This document shows positions 50,264 through 59,197 of a stretch of 64,000 nucleotides of DNA, piece after piece (the stretch's first letter is position 1; each line of letters begins with the position of its first letter). The position numbers and the translations under genes were made by a program. The DNA lies in contig JAOYTL010000006.1 in NCBI GenBank assembly GCA_025846845.1, positions 124,001-188,000 on the forward strand, read 5' to 3'. Under the pieces are notes generated by a model. The model was not told the DNA's origin. It saw only the letters and a program-made list of their open reading frames with translations, and searched no databases. The stretch comes from Alloboseaceae bacterium BT-24-1 (lineage in GTDB: Bacteria; Pseudomonadota; Alphaproteobacteria; Rhizobiales; Beijerinckiaceae).

Positions 50264-51684
50264 TGAACGAGCTCGGCTATCTCTCTATTGCCGAGGCTGG
50301 GCACGCCCTGCGCCAGCGCCACATTTCCGCAGTCGAGCTCGCGTCGGCGCATTTGAAGCGCATTTCGCAATTCAATCCAGGGCTCGATGCTTTTCTCGAT
50401 GTCGCGATCGATAGGGCGCTCAAGGCTGCCGAAGAAGCCGACGCGGCGTTCGCGCGCGGTGACGACGCAAGTCCGCTGCTCGGAATTCCCTATTCCGCCA
50501 AAGACAATATCAATGTCCGCGGCCTGTTGACGACCTGTCATTCCAGGCTGCCCAATCGCCTGCCTGCCCCTATTGATGCAGCCGTCGTCGCGCGGATGTC
50601 GGAGAGCGGTGCGGTTCTGCTCGGCAAGAATGCGCTGCATGAATTTGCCGTGGGCGGGCCCGCATTCGACCTGCCGTTTCCGCCGGCGCGGAATCCCTGG
50701 GATCGCGATCGCCATCCCGGAGGTTCCAGTAGTGGCGGTGGAGCTGCCGTCGCGGCCGGCCTCGCCATGGCGGCGATCGGCACTGATACCATGGGATCGA
50801 TCCGGAACCCGGCGACCTGCTGCGGCGTCGTCGGGCTGAAGCCGACCTATGATCTCGTCCCGCGCGAGGGTGTCTTTCCGCTGGCGTTCTCGCTCGACCA
50901 TGTCGGTCCGATCGCCCGCTCGGTGAAGGACTGCGCTCTCGTCCTCGACGTCATGGCGGGCGCCTCCGGGCAGCAGAACTATGCGACCGAGCTGGATGAT
51001 GGCGTCGCCGGTCTTACGGTCGGCGTGCTCGACGGCTTTCACGAGGGCGAGACCGTGGATGCCAAGGTTCTCGCCGGATTTTCGCGCGCGCTCGACGTGC
51101 TGACCGACCTTGATGTCGAGCTCGTCGCCGTCTCGCCGCCGTCGCTTGCCGAGTTCCAGGCCTGCGGCCGCGTGATCCAGCAGGCCGAATCCTACACGGT
51201 CCACCGTCGTTGGCTGGCGGAACGACCGGCCGAATACTGTGAAATCAGCCGGCGCAAGCTAGCCGTCGGAGCATTTCTGAGCGCATCGGACTACATCGTG
51301 GCGCAGCAGGAGCGGCGCGCCCTGATCAGCCGTTATCGGGAGGCGACACGGGAGGTCGACGCCGTCATCTCGCTTTCGTCGTTCACGCTGCCTTGCCGGA
51401 TCGACGATCCTGCCGCGATCGCCGCGACCTATGAGCGGCATGCGCGAGGGCCGTTCAATGTCACGGGTGATCCGGCCCTGTCTCTGCCCGTCGGCTTGTC
51501 GCCGGGCGGCTTGCCTCTCGCAGTCCAACTTGCGGCCGGGCCCTATCGCGAGCGGATCTTGCTGCGCCTGGCGCGGGCCATCGAGCGCGCGCTGGGGCCA
51601 ATCGTGCCGATCAGGGCCTTCGCAGAAACGCGCAGGGACATAAGGGATTGTCGGCCACCTGAGGCAGATCGGGCATTGGCTTGA
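50263..51684 (+). CDS. Amidase-signature hydrolase (AtzE/GatA-like)
   Basis: A 473-residue enzyme. The Ser-cisSer-Lys triad is visible: Lys80 in YSAKDNI, cis-Ser about 155-156 in HPGGSSSGGGAA, and nucleophile Ser179 in IGTDTMGSIRNPA. Length fits family members. It is translationally coupled to the AtzG-like gene. In AtzE relatives the substrate is a carboxybiuret; here amide, urea-derivative or nicotinamide-like substrates remain open. It is the last gene of the tautomerase/MBL/binding-protein run. Confidence 0.9.
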   Translation: MNELGYLSIAEAGHALRQRHISAVELASAHLKRISQFNPGLDAFLDVAIDRALKAAEEADAAFARGDDASPLLGIPYSAKDNINVRGLLTTCHSRLPNRLPAPIDAAVVARMSESGAVLLGKNALHEFAVGGPAFDLPFPPARNPWDRDRHPGGSSSGGGAAVAAGLAMAAIGTDTMGSIRNPATCCGVVGLKPTYDLVPREGVFPLAFSLDHVGPIARSVKDCALVLDVMAGASGQQNYATELDDGVAGLTVGVLDGFHEGETVDAKVLAGFSRALDVLTDLDVELVAVSPPSLAEFQACGRVIQQAESYTVHRRWLAERPAEYCEISRRKLAVGAFLSASDYIVAQQERRALISRYREATREVDAVISLSSFTLPCRIDDPAAIAATYERHARGPFNVTGDPALSLPVGLSPGGLPLAVQLAAGPYRERILLRLARAIERALGPIVPIRAFAETRRDIRDCRPPEADRALA

Positions 51685-51747
51685 CGTCGTGCTCTAGGAC
51701 CGTCGAGCTTATCAATTGTAGCCGGGTGACCGGCGGAGGAGCTTGCG

Positions 51748-52647
51748 ATGGATCGCTTTACAGCCATGCAGGTTTTCCGCCAGGTCGCGCAATTGAACAG
51801 CTTCGCGGAGGCCGGTCGCCGGCTCGGCCTGTCACCAGCTGCCGTCAGCAAGAACATCGCCGAACTCGAAACCCATGTCGGTGCGCGCCTGATCAACCGC
51901 ACCACGCGGCGCATGGCGCTTACCGAGGAAGGCCGGATCTATCTCGATCATATCGTGCGCGGCCTGGATGCCCTGCTGGAGGCAGACCAGGCTCTGGGCT
52001 CGATCAAGGCGGAGCCGAGCGGCATCCTGAAGGTCAGTGCCCCGATGACCGTCACCCTTACCAAACTCTCTGCGGCGCTTCCCCGCTTCCTGGCTCGCCA
52101 CCCCAAATTGGCGCTCGACGTGCACCTCGACGACAGGCGGGTCAATATCATCGAGGAAGGCTTCGACCTTGTCATAAGGGCCAGCGACAACCTTGGTGAC
52201 ACCAGCCTGATTGCCAAGAAACTCGCCGTCATGCCGCATGTGATCTGTGCCGCCCCGTCCTATTTCGAAGCATTCGGTAAGCCGACACAGCCCTCCGACC
52301 TGACGCACCACAACTGCATTCGGTTCAGTCTCTCAGGCCATGCCGACATCTGGGAGTTCAGCCGGGGCGGAAGCACCGAACGCGTCGCCATCCATGCCAG
52401 ATATTCGATCTCGTCGAGCCTTGCGGTGCGCGATGCGGTGCTCGGTGGCTTCGGCCTCAGCCTGATCCCTTACCCCTATGTCGAGAACGAACTGCGCGAA
52501 GGGCGGTTGCAGCGCGCCCTCGATGATTGGGACACCGTCGTGACCACGCTCTATGCGATCTATCCGTCGCGCCAGCATCTCATTCCGAAAGTCAGGGCCT
52601 TCCTGGATTTCCTCTCGGAAGAATTTCGGGGCTGGTCGTCAATATAG
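51748..52647 (+). CDS. LysR family transcriptional regulator
   Basis: A 299-residue regulator of the CrgA/YhjC-like group: MDRFTAMQVFRQVAQLNSFA, LSPAAVSKNIAELETHVGAR and LINRTTRRMALTEEGRIYLD form the winged helix; SGILKVSAPMTVTLTKLSAA begins the ligand domain. It is upstream of and co-directional with the nitroreductase, EamA and dienelactone hydrolase genes, and downstream of the amidase by 63 bases, so either set may be its target. Confidence 0.9.
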   Translation: MDRFTAMQVFRQVAQLNSFAEAGRRLGLSPAAVSKNIAELETHVGARLINRTTRRMALTEEGRIYLDHIVRGLDALLEADQALGSIKAEPSGILKVSAPMTVTLTKLSAALPRFLARHPKLALDVHLDDRRVNIIEEGFDLVIRASDNLGDTSLIAKKLAVMPHVICAAPSYFEAFGKPTQPSDLTHHNCIRFSLSGHADIWEFSRGGSTERVAIHARYSISSSLAVRDAVLGGFGLSLIPYPYVENELREGRLQRALDDWDTVVTTLYAIYPSRQHLIPKVRAFLDFLSEEFRGWSSI

Positions 52648-52765
52648 GGTTCGGACACTGACACCGTCATTATCTGGTGGTGAACAGTCTCTTCTGGATT
52701 TCTCCCATTATCTGTTCCGCGCGAGCTTCCTACTTCCTTCGAGAGCGAGTGAAGTCTGGAACATA

Positions 52766-53383
52766 ATGATGCACAGCAGCGTGGTCGAACTCATTGAGCA
52801 GCGCTTTTCGGCGAGCCTGTTCGACGCCTCCCATAGCTTGAGCGATCTCGCGATCACGGAGCTGACGCGTCTCGCGACCCGGGCGCCGACAGCCTACAAC
52901 CTTCAGAATTGGCGCTTCATCGCGGTGCGGTCACCAGAGGCCAAGGCCCGGTTGCGCAACTTTGCGTTTGGTCAGGTGAAAGTCTCGGACGCCGCCGTCA
53001 CCTTCATCGTCTGCGGTGTGTTGCCGGATCACGCCGCGCTCGCCGAGCGGCTGAGCCCGAGCGTAGAGGCCGGATACATGCCCGCGGCGCTGGCGACAGG
53101 CTGGCAGGAAAGCGTCCGGGTGAAATATGCCCATCCCCAGACGGCACGGGATGAAGCGGTTCGATCGGCTACTCTCGGGGCTGCAACCCTGATGTTCGCG
53201 GCCGAGGCATCGGGCCTGGTGTCAGGCCCGATGATCGGCTTTGACGCCGAAGCGGTGGCGCGCGAATTTGGGCTGGCGCCAGATGAAATCCCGGTGATGC
53301 TCGTGGCGATCGGCCGCGCCGCGCCCGGAAACTGGCCGCAGAAGCCGCGCCGCCCGCTCACCGAGGTCCTGCAGATCTCATGA
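52766..53383 (+). CDS. Nitroreductase family protein
   Basis: A 205-residue protein (ATG at 52766 or 52769). The FMN-binding start TRLATRAPTAYNLQNWRFIA is typical of the nitroreductase fold, with the later ATLMFAAEASGLVSGPMIGF and VMLVAIGRAAPGNW segments. Its stop overlaps the EamA start (ATGA). Likely an FMN-dependent NAD(P)H reductase of a nitro, quinone or enone compound. Confidence 0.87.
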   Translation: MMHSSVVELIEQRFSASLFDASHSLSDLAITELTRLATRAPTAYNLQNWRFIAVRSPEAKARLRNFAFGQVKVSDAAVTFIVCGVLPDHAALAERLSPSVEAGYMPAALATGWQESVRVKYAHPQTARDEAVRSATLGAATLMFAAEASGLVSGPMIGFDAEAVAREFGLAPDEIPVMLVAIGRAAPGNWPQKPRRPLTEVLQIS

Positions 53384-54261
53384 GCAAGCGCTCCCTTGAT
53401 CTGCTGCTGACGGCGGTCGCGCCCGCAATCTGGGGCACGACCTATATCGTCACCACCGAGTTCCTGCCCAATTTCTCGCCCATCACGGTTGCGATGCTGC
53501 GCGCCTTGCCGGCCGGATTGCTGCTGCTGCTGATCGTGCGACAGCTCCCCTCCGGACTGTGGTGGGGGCGCGTCTTCCTGCTCGGTGCCCTGAATTTCTC
53601 GGTCTTCCTCAGTCTGCTGTTCATCTCGGCCTACCGGCTGCCCGGCGGGGTGGCCGGCACCGTTGCCTCGATACAGCCGCTGTTCGTGATCTTTCTGGCC
53701 TACCTCGTGCTCGCCAGTCCGATCCGACGCTTGTCGGTCATCGCCGCCCTCGTCGGGATTTGTGGCGTCGCGTTGCTGGTTTTGACCCCGCGCGCCGCGC
53801 TCGACCCGATCGGTATCCTCGCGGGGCTCGCCGCGGCCGGGTCCATGGCCTGCGGGACGGTCTTGGTCCGCAAATGGCCGCCGCCGGTTTCCCTGGTGAC
53901 CTTCACGGCGTGGCAGTTGACCGCCGGCGGGCTGCTCCTGGTCCCGGTCTGTCTGGTCTTCGAGCCCGCGATGCCGGTGCCGACCGTCGTCAATCTGCTC
54001 GCTCTGGCATGGCTGGGCCTGATCGGCATGGCCCTGACTTACATGCTCTGGCTGCGGGGCATTGCGCGGCTAGGCTCGCCCGTCGCATCCTCGCTGCTGT
54101 TGCTGAGCCCGGTGACGGCCGTCGTGCTCGGCTGGCTTTTCCTGGGGCAGAGCTTGGCGGTCCTCCAGATCGTCGGCGGCGTGCTCGTGATCGGAAGCAT
54201 CTGGCTCGGCCAATATGCCTTTCGGAGTGCTGCAGCACCATCCCCGCCATTGAAAGGATAG
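53380..54261 (+). CDS. EamA/DMT family exporter
   Basis: A 293-residue membrane protein with ten predicted hydrophobic segments, as in EamA transporters (for example TAVAPAIWGTTYIVTTEFLP at the start and LSPVTAVVLGWLFLGQSLAV near the end, the two EamA halves). It overlaps the nitroreductase gene and is followed after three bases by a dienelactone-hydrolase gene. Export of a product or intermediate is plausible. Confidence 0.9.
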   Translation: MSKRSLDLLLTAVAPAIWGTTYIVTTEFLPNFSPITVAMLRALPAGLLLLLIVRQLPSGLWWGRVFLLGALNFSVFLSLLFISAYRLPGGVAGTVASIQPLFVIFLAYLVLASPIRRLSVIAALVGICGVALLVLTPRAALDPIGILAGLAAAGSMACGTVLVRKWPPPVSLVTFTAWQLTAGGLLLVPVCLVFEPAMPVPTVVNLLALAWLGLIGMALTYMLWLRGIARLGSPVASSLLLLSPVTAVVLGWLFLGQSLAVLQIVGGVLVIGSIWLGQYAFRSAAAPSPPLKG

Positions 54262-54264
54262 ACG

Positions 54265-55056
54265 ATGCGACTAAGCCGCCTGGTACTGCCTTGGCTGGCC
54301 TTGCTTGTCGGCTCGCCAGCTCTCGCGAAGATGGTCGCCAAACCGGTCGGTTGGACGCTTGATGGGATCACCTTCGAGAGCGTGCTCGTCTATGACGACG
54401 CCTCCGGCGCCAAGCGGCCGGGTCTCGTCATGGTCCCCAACTGGTACGGCATCAGGGACATCGCCATCGAAAAGGCTAAGGCGATCGCCGGCAAGGACTA
54501 CGTGATCCTGATCGCCGACATGTATGGAGAACGGGCGCGACCGCGCAGCGAGGCCGAGGCCAGGGCCGCTACCGCTCCGCTCTACAGCGACCGCAACCTG
54601 ATGCGCGCCCGCGTCGGCAAGGCCTTCTCGGAACTCTCGGCTGCAACCAAAGCCGCGCCGATCGATCCGGCGCGCCTTGCTGCAATCGGCTTCTGTTTTG
54701 GCGGCAGCGCCGTGCTCGATCTGGCGCGCAGCGGCTCGGAAGCGAAGGCCGTGATCGCCTTCCACGGTGGTCTCAAGACCGACGATCCTGGTCTCGCCAA
54801 GAGCATCAAGGCGCGCGTGCTTGTCATCAACGGAGCGGACGACGCTGGAACCTTGCCCGACGTGCCGAAATTCAAGGACGAGATGCGGGCCAGCAGCGTG
54901 GATTGGCAGTTCGTCGAGATGGGCGGCGCCGTGCACTGCTTCACCGAGATCGAGGCGACCAGCAAGACCGGCAATTGCCGCTACGATGAGAAAGTCGCCG
55001 AGCGCGCTTACGCCATGATGCGTGCATGGCTCGAGGAAAGTTTCGTCAAGAAGTAA
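54265..55056 (+). CDS. Dienelactone hydrolase family protein, exported
   Basis: A 263-residue protein with a signal peptide MRLSRLVLPWLALLVGSPAL cleaved near ALA. The alpha/beta hydrolase core has KRPGLVMVPNWYGIRDIAIE and the Cys nucleophile in AIGFCFGGSAVLDLA, an Asp in NGADDAG and His in GGAVHCFTEIEA, as in dienelactone hydrolases. Location is periplasmic by the signal. It is the last gene of the three-gene run. Confidence 0.87.
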   Translation: MRLSRLVLPWLALLVGSPALAKMVAKPVGWTLDGITFESVLVYDDASGAKRPGLVMVPNWYGIRDIAIEKAKAIAGKDYVILIADMYGERARPRSEAEARAATAPLYSDRNLMRARVGKAFSELSAATKAAPIDPARLAAIGFCFGGSAVLDLARSGSEAKAVIAFHGGLKTDDPGLAKSIKARVLVINGADDAGTLPDVPKFKDEMRASSVDWQFVEMGGAVHCFTEIEATSKTGNCRYDEKVAERAYAMMRAWLEESFVKK

Positions 55057-55471
55057 TTCTTCCGTTCTGCGCCACAACCCGACATCAGCTAATCGCCAGA
55101 AACCAGACAGTCGGAGACACTGGTGACACTGACGCTTACCGATCCAATCAAGATCTAACGTGGGCAAGTCGCCTCGTGGGCTGGCTGACGCTAACTCGCA
55201 TCCGCTGTCATCGCCTCGCTCGTCCTATTCGAAAATTTCCGCGCAACTGGGCGTCAGGTGCAACGCAATGAGGCGACGCACTTTCGATAGACCCATGCGA
55301 TGCCGGGCTTAGGAATAATCCTAGCGCGGCCGCTGCATTTCAGAACGCCGCAGGACGCTTTCGAGGTGCCTCGCGGTACTTCGCAACCCACGCCACCTGG
55401 CTATGAACCGCACCGGGTTTCCCGGAGGCTCCAACTCCTGAGTATCGGTGTTGGTCAAGCACGGGTCGCGG
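55057..55471. other. Intergenic stretch without a gene
   Basis: 415 bases between the dienelactone hydrolase and GT25 genes. It holds a possible insertion-sequence end at 55404-55432; no reading frame looks coding. Confidence 0.5.
55404..55432. mobile_element. Possible orphan IS3-family (IS407-like) terminal sequence
   Basis: The stretch beginning TGAACCGCACCGGGTTTCCC resembles, from memory, the ends of IS3-family elements (TGAACCGC-CCGGGTTT type). No partner end or transposase is seen nearby, so at most this is a relic. Confidence 0.35.
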
Positions 55472-56314
55472 TCAATTGACGGCCGTTGCGTCAAACGGCG
55501 GCAGCAAGGCGCAGCCGTCGTCGATGAGTAGCTGCCGCTTTGCGTGCAGCACTATGCCGAGTGCGCGGTCGGCGTTCGTGACGCCTTCCAGCGGGACATA
55601 GCAGTCGCTGCGGAGCGACCAATCGGGCTCGAAGATGGGCGGCTCGGTGTAATGGGCCTCCAGATCGTGTCTGCGCTCGATCAGGACAGTGCTGATTTCA
55701 TGATCGATGTGCCCATTCATGGGGAGCAGAGCCGGGATCAGCGTGCGGCAGGCTGCGGGCGTGATCAGATAGGCGAACGTTCCGTTGAAGAAGTAGATCC
55801 GCGCCAGTTCCGAGCCTTGGGGCCTCTCGGCCATGCCATTCATGATGGCGCGGCCGAGAAAAACAAGACCGGCCTTGGGCGGGATGGCGCCGAGGACGTT
55901 ACGGAATCGGTTCGCATCGAAACTCGCGGCCGGGTTGGCATCGTCTTCGAAGACCAGCAGCCGCGGCATCTTGTTGGCGATCAACCACTGCCAGGTGGCG
56001 ATATGCGAGAGGAAACAGCCGATCGCGGGCCGCGTGAGTGTGAAATGGCTCTGCGGGGCTGCCTCGATCTGTGCAGCCGGTTGGCACAACACGGGTGCAA
56101 TGGCCTCCAACGATAACCGGGCGCCCTCGACCGCTGGCACCTTGATCAGTTTGTTTAGTCCGATAGCGGCCATGCGCTTCGAGATGGCGTTCCACTTGTC
56201 CGTTCGATGCGGAATATTGATCACGGCGACGGGCAGGTCGATGCCAACCGCCTGAGCACTGTCCCCATCGAACGCGATGTCCGGTTTGGGAACGAGCTGC
56301 AGCATATGATCCAT
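55472..56314 (-). CDS. Glycosyltransferase family 25 protein
   Basis: A 280-residue protein. GT25 motifs are VAVINIPHRTDKWNAISKRM, PAIGCFLSHIATWQWLIANK, LLVFEDDANP (acidic motif) and NGTFAYLITPAACRTLIPAL. In bacteria these transfer sugars to lipooligosaccharide, and some act on collagen-like proteins. It is co-directional with the FkbM gene 80 bases upstream. Probably surface-glycan modification; the acceptor is unknown. Confidence 0.87.
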   Translation of the reverse strand: MDHMLQLVPKPDIAFDGDSAQAVGIDLPVAVINIPHRTDKWNAISKRMAAIGLNKLIKVPAVEGARLSLEAIAPVLCQPAAQIEAAPQSHFTLTRPAIGCFLSHIATWQWLIANKMPRLLVFEDDANPAASFDANRFRNVLGAIPPKAGLVFLGRAIMNGMAERPQGSELARIYFFNGTFAYLITPAACRTLIPALLPMNGHIDHEISTVLIERRHDLEAHYTEPPIFEPDWSLRSDCYVPLEGVTNADRALGIVLHAKRQLLIDDGCALLPPFDATAVN

Positions 56315-56394
56315 GTCTGGCTTGGTGCGAATCGGACGACAGCCCCCTTTTGATCTTCGTCAGCGGACATTTCAGCGCGGAGACGTGCGCTTTG

Positions 56395-57111
56395 TCACTG
56401 GAAAAAGAACGAAATGTACTCACCTTTATGGATCACTTCGAATTTGCGCCCCGCGATGGCTGAGAACAGGGTCCGGCTGGTGCCCTGCCCCGGGAACAGC
56501 CAATCATGCGTCTCCGCGATGAGCAGATCGGTGCGATCGAGCCAGCCCGTGTTCGAGCGGAACAAGGCGTCTTCGCCACCCTCGATGTCGACTTTGACGA
56601 TGAGATTGCGCGTGGCGCCATACCGCCGCATGAGGCCGTCGATGGTGACGGCGGCGATCGCGCTTTGCGCGCCGGCCTGGGCCGGCCGCACCCGATAGGC
56701 GAACTTTTCGGCATGGGGGTCCACCAACTCAAGGCCGGTTTCCCGGTCGTGCACGGCGGCTTCGACGATCTCGATCAGGGGATTGTGCTGCGTGTTCTTA
56801 CGCGCAAGCTCCGCGTTGTCTCGCGCGGGCTCAATGCCGACGATCCGCGCTGCCGGCAAATGCAATGCGAAGTATAGTGTGCTGAGCCCTATATTGGCGC
56901 CGCAATCGACGACGAGCGGGGTCTCGCCGGCGGCGATCAGCCGGTCATAGGCCGCGCGGATCCAGTCGAATTGCGGGGCGGTGCTGATGTTGAATTCTTC
57001 CGTGCGGAAGATCTGCTCGAGGACCGCGTAGTCGCTAGTGCCGTCGCGGATCCAAACCGGGCCGATGCGATCAACGTCAATTCGCCGTAGAGCTGGTGAG
57101 ATCTCGGTCAT
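56395..57111 (-). CDS. FkbM family methyltransferase
   Basis: A 238-residue protein starting MTEISPALRRIDVDRIG, with GAGGAG seven bases upstream; a longer frame to 57255 is less likely. The SAM-binding motif is TPLVVDCGANIGLSTLYFAL, followed by RIVGIEPARDN and NLIVKVDIEGGEDALF, typical of FkbM. Such enzymes O-methylate glycans or natural products. It precedes the GT25 gene; together they would modify a saccharide. Confidence 0.9.
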   Translation of the reverse strand: MTEISPALRRIDVDRIGPVWIRDGTSDYAVLEQIFRTEEFNISTAPQFDWIRAAYDRLIAAGETPLVVDCGANIGLSTLYFALHLPAARIVGIEPARDNAELARKNTQHNPLIEIVEAAVHDRETGLELVDPHAEKFAYRVRPAQAGAQSAIAAVTIDGLMRRYGATRNLIVKVDIEGGEDALFRSNTGWLDRTDLLIAETHDWLFPGQGTSRTLFSAIAGRKFEVIHKGEYISFFFQ

Positions 57112-57309
57112 GGGCTTGCTCCTCAAGTTCGGAGGCGGCGGGAACGCTACTGGCAGAATGCCGGAGTTGGACAACCTGCTGTTCGTGAACTCGCCGATGT
57201 AAAATGCATCTGATGCCAAGGCTTGCCAGAAATAGGTTCGGGCCCCCAAATTCATGCCGATGGGCGTGCCGAGCGTGTCGCACGTCAGGTTGCATGATCC
57301 CGGACGAGT

Positions 57310-57323
57310 TGCGCCAGGAGCGG
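57310..57323 (+). repeat. Dispersed repeat TGCGCCAGGAGCGG, copy 3 (short)
   Basis: The first 14 bases of the 19-base repeat found at 23447-23465 and 32676-32694. It lies in the 306-base gap between the FkbM and serine hydrolase genes, where nothing else was seen. Confidence 0.5.
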
Positions 57324-57417
57324 TCCTTGAGCGTCCGCCGCAAAGCGGACATCAGAGGGCGATCAGTATCCACCAATTTGCTTTAGCTTCAGGGCCGCAG
57401 TCGCCGCGAGTGTGGTT

Positions 57418-58344
57418 TCAGCGCCGACCCGTCATCTCGGCTGCGACCAACGCTGCGATCGCAGGGAGGAAGCCGTCATCCTCGGCGATAGCCTCGCCCT
57501 GGGTGAAGACGGTGAGCAGGAACTCATGATCTCCAGGCAGGATCGCGCGCAGCGTGTCGTGCCGGCGGAAAGAGGCACGATCGTCGCCGAGCCAGCGCGT
57601 GCGTCCTGCCTTGGACCAGATCCGGGTGCCCTGCGGAAGCGCATCGCCGAGATAGCCCAGGAGTTGATAGGCACCGCGACCGCGATCGGGATCGTTGGCG
57701 TCGCGGGCGAGGTGGTCGCGGATGACGGCGCGCCGCGCCGGCGGCAGCAGGGCGGAGTCGCTGAAGATCTCGTGCATCAGCCGCGCCATGGCGATAGGCG
57801 TCAGGCAATTGTGCCCGACGGGCGAGAGGTCGAGTGCGACCTTCTCCCGGCCGTAGCGCAGATCGTCCATCAGCTTCTGGTTTAGGTTGATGCCGGCGAG
57901 CTCTGGCCAGCCCAGCCCAGCGAATATCCGGTTGATCTCCTCGCGGCGCTCGCACCAGGTGGCCATCTTTTGCTCGCTCAGCAGGGTGTCGCCGGTCGTG
58001 CCTGTCAGCAGGTCGATGATGTAGTTCGTCGCGGAGTTCGACGACCACAGGATCATGTCGCGCATGGCGCGGTCGAGCTCACCATGGACGGAGAGCCGCC
58101 CGTCATCCAGCCGCAATTGCGCGGCGACGAGATGGAACACCTTCACCAGCGAGCAGGGATAGGCACGCCAGTCCTGCCGCAATGCGGCACCCTCGGGCTT
58201 GCCGCCTGACTCCGGCGCGGGCCGGGTCAGGACATAGGCGAACTGCGCGAAGGGAACGTTGCGCGCGGCATAGATCGGGGCGGCATGGGCCTCGATCAGG
58301 GCGCCGATCCGCTTGAGGTCGGAACTGTCGGTGAAGAAGCTCAT
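57418..58344 (-). CDS. Beta-lactamase class A-fold serine hydrolase
   Basis: A 308-residue protein. The SxxK motif is Ser65-Leu-Val-Lys68 (YPCSLVKVFHL); the SDN-type motif is WSSNSATNYI; the KTG box is altered to SKAGRT. A classical signal peptide is not apparent, so it may be cytoplasmic, unlike true beta-lactamases. It is the last gene of the Dpp-type operon, 36 bases after the permease. A peptide- or amide-cleaving role on imported substrate is a reasonable guess. Confidence 0.82.
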   Translation of the reverse strand: MSFFTDSSDLKRIGALIEAHAAPIYAARNVPFAQFAYVLTRPAPESGGKPEGAALRQDWRAYPCSLVKVFHLVAAQLRLDDGRLSVHGELDRAMRDMILWSSNSATNYIIDLLTGTTGDTLLSEQKMATWCERREEINRIFAGLGWPELAGINLNQKLMDDLRYGREKVALDLSPVGHNCLTPIAMARLMHEIFSDSALLPPARRAVIRDHLARDANDPDRGRGAYQLLGYLGDALPQGTRIWSKAGRTRWLGDDRASFRRHDTLRAILPGDHEFLLTVFTQGEAIAEDDGFLPAIAALVAAEMTGRR

Positions 58345-58380
58345 GGTCGTCTCGCGAGGCAGGTCGGTCGGGAAGATGGG

Positions 58381-59193
58381 TCAGCCTTTGGGGCGCAAGG
58401 CGGTGTCGAGGCCTTCGCCGATCAGGGCGAAGGTAACGCCGGTGTAGATGATGGCGAGGCCGGGAGCGGTCGCGATCCACCAGGCGTCGAACATGAACTG
58501 GCGTCCGTCGGCGATCATCAGCCCCCATTCCGGCGTTGGCGGCTGGATGCCGAGCCCAAGGAAGGAGAGCGAGGTTACGGCAAGGATCGTCAACACGACA
58601 TCGGCCATGGCGTAGACGATCGCCGGCGTCACCGCATTGGGCAGGATATGCGCGGTTATGATGCGGCTGTCGGTGGAGCCGAAGCTGCGCGCCGCTTGCA
58701 CATATTCGAGCTCGCGCAGCACCAGCACCTCGCCGCGGGTGATGCGGGCGAAGGAGATCCAGTTCACCAGCAGGAAGGCGAGATAGAGATTGGCCTCGCC
58801 CGGCCCGAGCACGCCGACGATGGCGATCACCAGCACATGGAAGGGGAAGGCCCAGAAGATGTCGGTGATGCGCATGATCACGGTATCGACCCGCCCGCCG
58901 ACGAAGCCCGCCAGTGCACCGATCGCGATGCCGAGGAGCGCCGGGGCGATGACGCAGATGAGGGCGACCCGCAGGTCGACCAGCCCACCGGCCATCACCC
59001 GCGAGGCGACGTCGCGACCGAGGTCGTCGGTGCCAAGCCAATGCTTGGTCGAGGGCGGCTGCAGCGTGTTGCCGTAATCGACCAGGAAGGGATCGTGCGG
59101 GGTCCAGACCTGCCCGAGCCCGACGAGCAGGGCGAGCAGCAGGAGCATGACGAGGCCGACGAGGAGCGTCGGGTCGAGGCGGCGCTTGCCCAT
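58381..59193 (-). CDS. Dipeptide-type ABC permease, DppC-like
   Basis: A 270-residue permease starting MGKRRLDPTLLVGLVMLLLL. It shows HDPFLVDYGNTLQPPSTKHW, LGTDDLGRDVASRVMAGGLV and the coupling loop YVQAARSFGSTDSRIITAHI. About six membrane segments. Its start is five bases from the DppB stop, so both are co-translated. Normal length for DppC. Confidence 0.92.
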   Translation of the reverse strand: MGKRRLDPTLLVGLVMLLLLALLVGLGQVWTPHDPFLVDYGNTLQPPSTKHWLGTDDLGRDVASRVMAGGLVDLRVALICVIAPALLGIAIGALAGFVGGRVDTVIMRITDIFWAFPFHVLVIAIVGVLGPGEANLYLAFLLVNWISFARITRGEVLVLRELEYVQAARSFGSTDSRIITAHILPNAVTPAIVYAMADVVLTILAVTSLSFLGLGIQPPTPEWGLMIADGRQFMFDAWWIATAPGLAIIYTGVTFALIGEGLDTALRPKG

Positions 59194-59197
59194 CGCT

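Noticed and set aside
48871..51204. A 777-residue minus-strand frame
   Set aside because: Antisense to the binding protein, AtzG-like and amidase genes, which have clear motifs; no family features in the long frame.
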